A stretch of DNA of 5,416 nt from Acidimicrobiia bacterium (GTDB lineage Bacteria; Actinomycetota; Acidimicrobiia; IMCC26256; BP-133), in assembly GCA_025934385.1 (NCBI GenBank), contig JAICYE010000190.1:1-5416 (forward strand), read 5' to 3'. Within the stretch, counting starts at the first letter, position 1. The number at the start of each line of letters is the position of its first letter. Positions 1 to 4,468 of this stretch are shown here, piece by piece. A program made the translations under genes and the position numbers. A model generated the notes under the pieces. That model ran no database searches and had not been told where the DNA came from. It worked only from the letters and a program-made list of their open reading frames with translations.

Positions 1-282
1 CTCGGCCTTGGTGCCGAGGTTGGCGGCGGAGGACTCGAACGCCACCACGGACGGGTTCCGGGCGGCCACCACCGGTTCATCGCTGTCACCGTTTGCAGGT
101 TTCCCGCCGGTGGCCACGGACAGACGCTGCACCGGGCCGTTGGTGACCACATCGGCCCGCGACCGCACCAGCGGCAGCACCAGCGAACCCGCCACCAGGG
201 CGGTGATGGCGAGCATGACGACAGGGGAGCGGGCCGCGAGCCGCACGGGCGGGAAACCTACGGCTCGCGGCCAATGCCGCAC
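1..282 (-). CDS. N-terminus of an unidentified membrane-anchored or secreted protein (runs off the left edge)
   Basis: An open frame of 94 codons with no stop continues past the left edge. It starts at a GTG at 282-280, the first start after an in-frame stop (the luxR stop itself). The N-terminus reads VRHWPRAVGFPPVRLAAR, then a hydrophobic segment from about residue 20 to 38 (VVMLAITALVAGSLVLPLV), then RSRADVV and a polar, Ala/Val/Ser-rich region. That is the layout of a signal anchor or uncleaved signal peptide with the rest of the protein outside the cell. A second in-frame GTG at 246-244 would give VRLAARSPVV, a neat short basic n-region, and is an equally good start. It lies 30 bases downstream of the luxR-type gene on the same strand, so the two are probably cotranscribed. 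A perfect palindrome (282-299) touches the first start codon. I do not recognise the family. The real function lies in the missing part. Confidence 0.68.
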   Translation of the reverse strand, partial: MRHWPRAVGFPPVRLAARSPVVMLAITALVAGSLVLPLVRSRADVVTNGPVQRLSVATGGKPANGDSDEPVVAARNPSVVAFESSAANLGTKAE

Positions 283-299
283 CTGCCCGATCGGGCAGG
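282..299. promoter_or_regulatory. Perfect 18-bp palindrome, lux-box-like operator candidate
   Basis: CCTGCCCGATCGGGCAGG is a perfect palindrome. With one flanking base on each side (281-300) it reads ACCTGCCCGATCGGGCAGGC, agreeing at 14 of 20 positions with the classic 20-bp lux box (ACCTGTAGGATCGTACAGGT) including the ACCTG ends and the central GATCG. It lies in the short gap between the luxR-type stop (313) and the GTG (282) of the next gene. As RNA it could form a 7-bp stem with a GATC loop, but neither strand has a following T-run, so a classic terminator is unlikely. A dimeric regulator site is the preferred reading. Binding by the adjacent LuxR-type protein is inference; the match is to a quorum-sensing LuxR consensus, and NarL/FixJ proteins can use other sites. 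Confidence 0.45.
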
Positions 300-312
300 C
301 GTGAGGGCACGG

Positions 313-939
313 TCAGATGAGCCCCTCCCGCACCGCGTAGGCCACGGCGTGGGTGCGGTTGCGGAGGTTCAGGCGGGTGGTGAGGTCGTGGATCGTGTTC
401 TTGATCGTGCGTTCGGAGTAGGCCAGCCGGTGGGCGATCTCGTTGGTGTCGAACCCATCGGCCACGAGGCGCAGGACCTGTACCTCCCGCTCGGTCAGCC
501 CGGCGAAGGTCAGGCCCCGGGGGGCGAGCACCTGCCGTTGCAGCCGGCCCACGCCGTCGAGGAGCCGGCCGAGCAGGTCGGGCGGCACCGTTCCGTCGCC
601 GGCGTCGGCCGCCTCGATGGCCGCCGCCAGCCGTTCCGGCACCGCCTCCGAGCGGCGCAGGAGGCCGCAGGCGCCCGCCTCCACCGCGCCGAGCAGCGCC
701 CGGTCGTCGAGCCGGGTGACGACCACGACGACCCGGGCCTGGCCGCTGCGGCGCAGGTTCCGCACCGCCCGCAGGGCCGGCTCGTCGACCTCGTCGGCCA
801 CGACGATGGCCACCTCCGCCCGGTCGGCGTCCTCGCTGTCGACGACGTGGACCTCGGGACGGGCCCGGAGCTGGGCGGCGACCCCCGACCGCGAGACGGG
901 GTCGTCGGCGTGAACGTGAACGGAGATGCGTCCTCTCAC
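313..939 (-). CDS. NarL/FixJ-type (LuxR-HTH) response regulator with degenerate receiver
   Basis: A 208-residue DNA-binding regulator. Residues about 4-115 have a receiver-like fold (RISVHVHADDPVSRSGV, beta strands VAIVVAD and ARVVVVVT). Residues about 146-208 are a GerE/LuxR-type helix-turn-helix with the hallmark order LTEREVQVLRLVADG, TNEIAHRL, ERTIKNTIHDL and NRTHAVAYAV. The receiver is atypical: acidic D12/D13 and T75 are in place and D49 may sit at the phospho-acceptor position, but the usual beta-5 Lys is Arg (GLLRRSE, R95/R96) and the usual xxMP after the Asp is missing, so control by phosphorylation is doubtful. No sensor kinase gene is next to it. The GTG start (939-937) is fixed by AAGGAGG five bases upstream. 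It diverges from the Ig-like membrane protein gene and is followed 30 bases later by a membrane-protein gene on the same strand. From memory, close relatives sit in actinobacterial contractile-injection loci; the family call is firm, that link is tentative. Confidence 0.93.
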   Translation of the reverse strand: MRGRISVHVHADDPVSRSGVAAQLRARPEVHVVDSEDADRAEVAIVVADEVDEPALRAVRNLRRSGQARVVVVVTRLDDRALLGAVEAGACGLLRRSEAVPERLAAAIEAADAGDGTVPPDLLGRLLDGVGRLQRQVLAPRGLTFAGLTEREVQVLRLVADGFDTNEIAHRLAYSERTIKNTIHDLTTRLNLRNRTHAVAYAVREGLI

Positions 940-944
940 CTGCG

Positions 945-951
945 CCTCCTT
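945..951 (-). promoter_or_regulatory. Strong Shine-Dalgarno deciding the GTG start of the LuxR-type gene
   Basis: On the minus strand AAGGAGG lies five bases before GTG at 939-937. This near-perfect anti-16S match at ideal spacing fixes the non-ATG start. It also shows that this gene uses a leadered mRNA, unlike the divergent gene at 1099. Confidence 0.88.
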
Positions 952-1009
952 CGAGCGGGGCCTCGATCTGGGAGCCGGATGCTGACATCAGGGTTTGTAC
1001 GGGCAATCA

Positions 1010-1030
1010 ACCTGCACTCAACGGGCAGGT
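1010..1030. repeat. Inverted repeat ACCTGC-N9-GCAGGT in the divergent promoter region
   Basis: Arms ACCTGC (1010-1015) and GCAGGT (1025-1030) are perfectly complementary and separated by 9 bases. They match the outer half-sites of the palindrome at 281-300 (ACCTGC-N8-GCAGGC), so both ends of the LuxR-type gene carry related dyads. This one touches a candidate minus-strand -35 (TTGATT, 1010-1005), a position where a regulator could contact polymerase. The spacing differs by one base from the first site, which weakens the idea that the same dimer binds both. Confidence 0.4.
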
Positions 1031-1084
1031 GGTGATGCCCCCTTGGGTGCCTTCTTCGCCCTCGGGGGCGATCCCGGCGGGCCG

Positions 1085-1090
1085 TATGGT
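1085..1090 (+). promoter_or_regulatory. Candidate -10 (TATGGT) for a leaderless transcript of the 1099 gene
   Basis: TATGGT (TAnnnT form) ends eight bases before the ATG at 1099, so transcription would begin at or within a base or two of the start codon. No Shine-Dalgarno is present in the preceding 20 bases (a C-rich stretch instead), which agrees with a leaderless mRNA. No good -35 is visible at 17 bases (TCGGGG), so the promoter is weak or needs an activator. Confidence 0.42.
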
Positions 1091-1098
1091 CCCCCGGC

Positions 1099-2226
1099 AT
1101 GGGCGCGACGGCGACACTTTCCAACGAGACGCTCGGGGTCGAACCCGGGGGCGAGGCGCTGTGCGCCGTCAAGGTGCGCAACAACGGCTCGGTGGTCGAC
1201 GAGTTCCGCTTCACGGTGCTCGGCGACGCTGCCGGGTGGGCGGCGATCGAGCCGGCCGCGCTGTCGCTCATGCCGGGGACGGAGGGCGTCGCCGAGGTGC
1301 GGTTCCGGCCGCCCCGCTCGTCGCAGACCAAGGCCGGCGCGGTGCCGTTCGGGCTGCGGGTGGCGTCGAAGGAGGACCCGACCGGCTCGGTCGTCGAGGA
1401 GGGGACGCTCGAGGTCGGCCGGTTCGCCGACGTCTTCGCCGAGCTCGTGCCCCGCACGTCGCGCGGTCGGCGGTCGGCTCGCCACGAGCTGGCGCTCGAC
1501 AACCGCGGCAACGTCCTCTGCAACGCCGAGGTGAGCGGCGCCGACGCCGACAACGCCCTCACCTTCACCTTCGACCCCCCGTCGTTCACCGCCGATCCCA
1601 ACACGGCCTCGTTCGGCCACGTGCGGGTCACACCGAAGAAGAAGTTCCTCCGGGGTTCACCGAAGACGCACGTCTTCAAGATCACCGTCCGGCCCTCGGA
1701 CGCCCTGCCGTTCACCGCCGACGGGTCCTTCCACCAGGAGGCCCTCATCCCCCGCTGGACCCCCAAGGCGCTGCTGGCCCTGGCCGCCCTGGCGGTGGCC
1801 TGGCTCGTCTTCTTGCGGCCGACGGTGAAGTCGGCCGCCCGGCAGGCGGTCCAGAAGCCCCTGGCCACCCAGGAGGCCAAGGTGAACCAGCTGGCGGCGG
1901 CGGTGGCTCCGGCGGTGGCGGCGGCAGGGGTCACACCGACGGCGGCGACGCCGGCCGCCCCCACCGGCCTCACCGCCCTCGGCGACCCGTTCGACCGGAC
2001 CCTGACGGTCGACGCCAAACCCGATGCGACCGACACCCAGAGCTACGCGGTCGGCACCGGCCAGACGTTCTCGCTCAGCGACATCGTCCTGCAGAACCCG
2101 CTGGGCGTGACCGGCACGCTGGAGATCCGCCGGGACGACGGGGTGATCCTGCGGGAGAACCTGGCCAACTTCCGGGACCTCGACTACCACTTCGTCTCCT
2201 CCATCGTGTTCACCGAGGGGCAGTAG
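1099..2226 (+). CDS. One-pass membrane protein with Ig-like domains ('hydrolytic protein' type), ending at an in-frame TAG
   Basis: The protein has 375 residues. Residues 1-115 and about 117-200 look like two Ig-like/NEW3-type beta sandwiches: MGATATLSNETLGVEPGGEA, the VKVRNNGSVVDEFRFTV strand pair, AEVRFRPP, then HELALDNRGN and HVFKITVRPS. There is no N-terminal signal peptide. One membrane helix covers about 223-239 (ALLALAALAVAWLVFL), followed by a stretch that may be helical (VKSAARQAVQKPLATQEAKVNQL), an Ala/Pro linker (about 266-292) and a C-terminal domain from about 293 with strands GQTFSLSDIVLQNPLGVTGTLEIRR. N-inside/C-outside is likely but not certain. Such proteins are often annotated 'hydrolytic protein' although no catalytic motif is visible, so enzyme activity is not supported. 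The ATG is chosen because the Ig-like fold starts at once and a -10 element lies just upstream. The last domain is cut by TAG at 2224-2226, with an open, plausible continuation to 2328. Confidence 0.85.
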   Translation: MGATATLSNETLGVEPGGEALCAVKVRNNGSVVDEFRFTVLGDAAGWAAIEPAALSLMPGTEGVAEVRFRPPRSSQTKAGAVPFGLRVASKEDPTGSVVEEGTLEVGRFADVFAELVPRTSRGRRSARHELALDNRGNVLCNAEVSGADADNALTFTFDPPSFTADPNTASFGHVRVTPKKKFLRGSPKTHVFKITVRPSDALPFTADGSFHQEALIPRWTPKALLALAALAVAWLVFLRPTVKSAARQAVQKPLATQEAKVNQLAAAVAPAVAAAGVTPTAATPAAPTGLTALGDPFDRTLTVDAKPDATDTQSYAVGTGQTFSLSDIVLQNPLGVTGTLEIRRDDGVILRENLANFRDLDYHFVSSIVFTEGQ

Positions 2227-2328
2227 TTGGTGCTGTTCGTCCAGTGCGGCAGCACGGCCGGCGGGCCCGACTGCACGCCGGCGGCGTACGTCGCCGGTTT
2301 CCTCAAGAAGCCGCCGCCCGCCCACTGA
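2227..2328 (+). other. In-frame C-terminal continuation after the TAG (33 codons)
   Basis: Directly after TAG (2224-2226) the same frame codes for 33 residues ending at TGA (2326-2328). It begins LVLFVQCGSTAGGPDC and ends YVAGFLKKPPPAH. It has a hydrophobic strand, two cysteines seven residues or so apart that could pair outside the membrane, a second strand and a polar tail: what one expects as the closing strands of the C-terminal domain, whose upstream part stops abruptly at VFTEGQ. TTG (2227) and GTG (2230) could formally start a separate peptide but no ribosome site precedes them. The stretch is therefore either a decayed end (a sense codon such as AAG or CAG changed to TAG), a sequencing error, or material reached by stop-codon readthrough. 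Confidence 0.55.
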
Positions 2329-2384
2329 GCGGGGGTGCCGAGGCCGCCCGCCCCGGAGCAGCCCTGTCCTGATCTGCGCGACAT

Positions 2385-2400
2385 ATGGCATTGCGGCCAT
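2385..2400. repeat. Inverted repeat ATGGC-N6-GCCAT over the -35 of the glxA-type gene
   Basis: Arms ATGGC (2385-2389) and GCCAT (2396-2400) flank six bases. The repeat overlaps the candidate -35 TTGCGG (2391-2396), the position of a repressor or autoregulator operator. The same ATGGC/GCCAT words recur in the palindrome at 2453-2469 inside the gene start. Five-base arms are short enough to arise by chance. Confidence 0.3.
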
Positions 2401-2419
2401 CGTGGGGCCAACCCATACT
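2391..2419 (+). promoter_or_regulatory. Promoter (TTGCGG-17-CATACT) for the glxA-HD-NTF2 cluster
   Basis: The -35 TTGCGG (2391-2396) and -10 CATACT (2414-2419; four of six to TATAAT) are separated by exactly 17 bases. Seven bases later is A2427 of the ATG, so transcription should start on the start codon itself, giving a leaderless mRNA. No Shine-Dalgarno precedes the ATG, in agreement. It is the only plausible promoter before the three-gene cluster, because the later gaps are only 25 and 16 bases. Confidence 0.58.
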
Positions 2420-2426
2420 GCGGCCC

Positions 2427-3416
2427 ATGCCGAAAGAGGTCGTCCTGCTCGGCCATGGCGGCGCCATGGGCCTCGAGCTCATGAGCGCCTGTGAGGTGCT
2501 GGAGCTCACCAACGCCTTCCGGGCCGAGCAGGGCCGGCCACCCGCCTACCGGGTCCAGGTCATGACGCTGGACGGGGGTCCGATGCCGCTCTTCGCCGGG
2601 GTGGAGATCGCCGCCACCCGCTCGCTGCGGCGCTTCCGGGGGCCGCTCGACACGCTGATCGTCGTCGGGGGCCCGGCGGCCCCCGAGGCCAGCGGCGATG
2701 CCGGGCTGGCGGCGGCGGTGGCCAGGGCGGCGGAGCGGGCCCGGCGGGTGGTGAGCCTTTGCACCGGCGCGTTCGTCCTGGCCGCGGCCGGGCTCCTCGA
2801 CGGCCGGCGGGTCACGACCCACTGGCGCTACGGCGAGGATCTGGCCGCCCGCTTCCCGGCCGTGGTGGTCGACACCGATCCGATCTTCGTTCGGGACGGG
2901 CGGATCTGGACGTCGGCGGGGATCACGGCCGCCATCGACCTGCTGCTGGCCCTGGTTGAGGACGACGAGGGCTCCGACATCGCCCGGGACGTCGCCCGCC
3001 TGCTGGTGATCTTCCTGCGCCGTACCGGCGGCCAGGCGCAGTTCAGCGCCCAGCTCAACAGCCAGCTGGCCGATCGCCATCCCATCCGGGAGCTGCAGCA
3101 GTTCATCGTCGACCATCCCGAGGCCGACCTGTCGCTCGAGGCGCTGGCCCGGCGGGTCAACACCAGCCCCCGCCACTTCACCCGCATCTTCCGGGCCGCC
3201 ACCGGCCTCACGCCCGGCCGTTATGTCGAGCAGGTCCGGCTCGAGACGGCCCGCCGCCGTCTGGAGGAGACGGAGCTGTCGGTGGAGATGGTGGCCGCCG
3301 CCTGCGGGTTCGGCAGCGCCGGGAACTTCCGGCGGGTGTTCACCCGGACGATGGACGTCTCGCCGCTCGAGTACCGCCGCACCTTCGGCCCGGCCCGGCT
3401 CGACCTCGCCGTCTGA
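2427..3416 (+). CDS. GlxA-family transcriptional regulator (DJ-1/PfpI-like domain plus AraC HTH)
   Basis: A 329-residue two-domain regulator, the usual GlxA-family length. Residues about 4-185 are a DJ-1/PfpI glutamine-amidotransferase-like sensor domain: MPKEVVLLGHGGAMGLELMS at the start, LDTLIVVGG (75-82), the nucleophile-elbow motif SLCTGAFVLAAAGLLDGRR with Cys112, TTHWRY and WTSAGITAAIDLLL (161-174). Residues about 218-322 are the AraC/XylS double helix-turn-helix: LSLEALARRVNTSPRHFTRI, GLTPGRYVEQVRLETARRRLE, then AAACGFGSAGNFRRVFTR and SPLEYRR. Such proteins bind DNA as dimers and usually sense small nitrogen or amine compounds; the ligand here is unknown. An in-frame ATG at 2385 would add 14 residues, but 2427 is chosen because the family fold begins there and a -35/-10 pair points to transcription starting at that A. 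The HD gene begins 25 bases downstream and is its likely target or partner. Confidence 0.93.
   Translation: MPKEVVLLGHGGAMGLELMSACEVLELTNAFRAEQGRPPAYRVQVMTLDGGPMPLFAGVEIAATRSLRRFRGPLDTLIVVGGPAAPEASGDAGLAAAVARAAERARRVVSLCTGAFVLAAAGLLDGRRVTTHWRYGEDLAARFPAVVVDTDPIFVRDGRIWTSAGITAAIDLLLALVEDDEGSDIARDVARLLVIFLRRTGGQAQFSAQLNSQLADRHPIRELQQFIVDHPEADLSLEALARRVNTSPRHFTRIFRAATGLTPGRYVEQVRLETARRRLEETELSVEMVAAACGFGSAGNFRRVFTRTMDVSPLEYRRTFGPARLDLAV
2453..2469. repeat. 17-bp palindrome (8-bp arms) inside the start of the glxA-type gene
   Basis: CCATGGCG, one central G, then CGCCATGG: perfect eight-base arms. It lies 26 bases after the predicted transcription start and encodes part of the HGGAMG stretch, so codon constraint may explain it. 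Its position would suit autoregulation by the AraC-type protein or a 5' hairpin in the leaderless mRNA. Confidence 0.35.
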
Positions 3417-3428
3417 CCCGACCAACCC

Positions 3429-3434
3429 AGGAGG
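3429..3434 (+). promoter_or_regulatory. Shine-Dalgarno deciding the GTG start of the HD-domain gene
   Basis: AGGAGG ends seven bases before GTG at 3442-3444. The frame is open much further upstream (back to 3223, within the regulator gene), and this site is what places the true start after the regulator's stop. Confidence 0.85.
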
Positions 3435-3441
3435 CGCGATC

Positions 3442-4074
3442 GTGGGAACCCAGACCGTGGCCGGCGTCCGGATCCCCGACAGCCGGCTCTGCACCGAGGC
3501 CAGCACGCTGGTGGCCGAGTTGAGCCCCGACTTCGTCGAGAACCACGTCCGGCGCAGCCACGTGTTCGCCGCCCTGCTCGGCCGGTCGCTCGGCGTCGAC
3601 CACGACGAGGAGCTGCTCTACCTGTCGGTGATCCTCCACGATCTCGGCGTCACCGACCGGTTCGCCACCGGCGAGCGGCTCGAGGTGGCCGGCGCCCGGG
3701 CGGCGGCCGACTTCGCCCACGACCACGGACTGACCGGCGACCGGGTGGCCACGATCTGGGATGCCGTCGCCCTCCATGCCTCGGCGGGCATCGCCGACGC
3801 CAAGGGCGGCGAGGTGGCCCTCACCCACTTCGGGGTGGCGCTCGACGTCCTCGGCCTGCGTCACGAGCTCCTTCCGTTCGGCGTCCTCGACGAGGTCGTG
3901 GCCGCCTTCCCCCGGTGCGCCTTCAAACAGTCCTTCCACGGACTCCTGGTGAAGCTGGCCGCCGGGAACCCGATGGCCTACGCCTTCACCTGGCTGCACG
4001 AACCGGTCCGGGCCGAGGTGGCCCCGCTCCCCACCTTCGACGATGCGTTCTTCGCCGCTCCGTTCGCCGAATGA
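3442..4074 (+). CDS. HD-domain hydrolase, cyanamide-hydratase-like
   Basis: A 210-residue, probably cytosolic metal-dependent hydrolase. The HD core is visible: ENHVRRSHVFAALLGRSLG with His40 (H35 is a further candidate), the diagnostic LSVILHDLGVTDRF with His66-Asp67, and WDAVALHASAGI with His112, which together would bind one or two metal ions. Layout and wording (VILHDLGVTDRF, ERLEVAGARAA, IWDAVALH) resemble cyanamide-hydratase and related small HD proteins, which act on nitrile- or cyanamide-type compounds. The substrate here is not shown. The start is the GTG at 3442 with AGGAGG upstream, not the earlier ATG at 3223 in the regulator's shadow frame. It lies 25 bases after the GlxA-type regulator and 16 bases before the NTF2-like gene, so one transcript is likely. 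A nitrogen-compound hydrolase next to a DJ-1/PfpI-domain regulator is a coherent pairing, but function is inferred only. Confidence 0.88.
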   Translation: MGTQTVAGVRIPDSRLCTEASTLVAELSPDFVENHVRRSHVFAALLGRSLGVDHDEELLYLSVILHDLGVTDRFATGERLEVAGARAAADFAHDHGLTGDRVATIWDAVALHASAGIADAKGGEVALTHFGVALDVLGLRHELLPFGVLDEVVAAFPRCAFKQSFHGLLVKLAAGNPMAYAFTWLHEPVRAEVAPLPTFDDAFFAAPFAE

Positions 4075-4078
4075 CACC

Positions 4079-4085
4079 AAGGAGG
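4079..4085 (+). promoter_or_regulatory. Shine-Dalgarno for the NTF2-like gene
   Basis: AAGGAGG lies five bases before ATG 4091-4093. A GTG at 4088 is in frame directly before the ATG but would be only two bases from the site, so the ATG is preferred. Confidence 0.86.
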
Positions 4086-4090
4086 TTGTG

Positions 4091-4468
4091 ATGCCGGCCA
4101 AGTCACCCGAGGACATCGACCCCGTCTGGATGGAGGCCTTCAACAACGGTGACGCCGACGCCGTCCTGGCGCTCTACGAGCCGGGGGCGTCGTTCGTCCT
4201 CCCGACCGGAGACGTCATCGAGGGTCTCGGCGCCATCCGCCAGGCGCTGGACGGGTTCCTGGCCATGAAGCCCCGCATCGACCTGCGGACCACGCGGGTC
4301 CTCCGGTCCGGCGACACCGCCCTCATCCACTCCGGTTGGACACTGTCGGCCACCGGCCCCGACGGCAGCCCCGTCGAGATGGCGGGGGCGGCGGCCGTCG
4401 TCGTCCGGGAGCAGCCCGATGGCACCTGGAGGTTCGTCATCGACGACCCCGGGTGGATCACCGGCTGA
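4091..4468 (+). CDS. NTF2/SnoaL-like (DUF4440-type) small protein
   Basis: A 125-residue single-domain protein of the cone-shaped NTF2-like fold. The typical elements appear in order: an opening helix VWMEAFNNGDADAVLALY, then EPGASFVLPTGDVIEGLGAI and a helix RQALDGFLAM, then beta strands RIDLRTTRVLRSGDTALIHSG, MAGAAAVVVREQPDG and TWRFVIDDPGW. This fits the SgcJ/EcaC, YybH or DUF4440 groups, whose members act as isomerases, cyclases or ligand-binding proteins. No catalytic set can be assigned from sequence alone. No signal peptide is present. It follows the HD gene by 16 bases with its own strong ribosome site and is the last gene of the cluster. Its DNA is overlapped on the opposite strand by the open tail of the LigD-type polymerase frame. 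Strand and frame are well supported by the ribosome site and family pattern. Confidence 0.87.
   Translation: MPAKSPEDIDPVWMEAFNNGDADAVLALYEPGASFVLPTGDVIEGLGAIRQALDGFLAMKPRIDLRTTRVLRSGDTALIHSGWTLSATGPDGSPVEMAGAAAVVVREQPDGTWRFVIDDPGWITG

Larger units (their letters stand above)
940..1098. promoter_or_regulatory. Divergent control region between the LuxR-type gene and the Ig-like membrane protein gene
   Basis: This 159-base region is noticeably more AT-rich in its middle (about 980-1021) than the flanking genes, as expected for promoters. On the minus strand TTGATT (1010-1005) is a possible -35 for the LuxR-type gene, but no convincing -10 lies at 16-18 bases. An imperfect palindrome CTGACATCAG sits at 982-991. 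A second dyad (ACCTGC, 9 bases, GCAGGT) spans 1010-1030, and ACGGGCA occurs twice 22 bases apart (999-1005 and 1021-1027). On the plus strand a -10-like TATGGT lies next to the 1099 start. No small ORF with a ribosome site was seen here. Confidence 0.55.

Noticed and set aside
282..299. Rho-independent terminator of the LuxR-type gene
   Set aside because: Only a 7-bp stem with a 4-base loop and no T-run on either strand; it also overlaps the next gene's first start codon.
86..1006. 306-codon minus-strand frame overlapping the LuxR-type gene
   Set aside because: Arg/Gly/Pro-rich shadow; the 313-939 frame has a strong ribosome site and clear HTH motifs.
1894..1936. GGC/GGT-rich tract resembling a tandem repeat
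   Set aside because: It encodes the Ala/Val-rich linker of the membrane protein and has no exact repeat unit.
2227..2328. Independent small gene starting at TTG 2227 or GTG 2230
   Set aside because: No ribosome site of its own, starts directly at the preceding stop in the same frame, and its content reads as the closing strands of the upstream domain.
1029..2372. Long plus-strand open frame (447 codons) longer than the Ig-like gene in a shifted frame
   Set aside because: Its translation is Arg/Gly/Pro/His-rich with no fold pattern, typical of a GC-driven shadow; the frame starting at 1099 has beta-sandwich and membrane features.
3223..3441. Upstream extension of the HD-domain frame into the regulator gene
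   Set aside because: Translation is Ser/Arg/Trp-rich out-of-frame regulator sequence, and AGGAGG at 3429-3434 fixes the start at 3442.
2184..3506. 440-codon minus-strand open frame opposite the GlxA-type gene
   Set aside because: Low-complexity Gly/Arg/Pro-rich translation; the plus strand carries unmistakable DJ-1/PfpI and AraC motifs.
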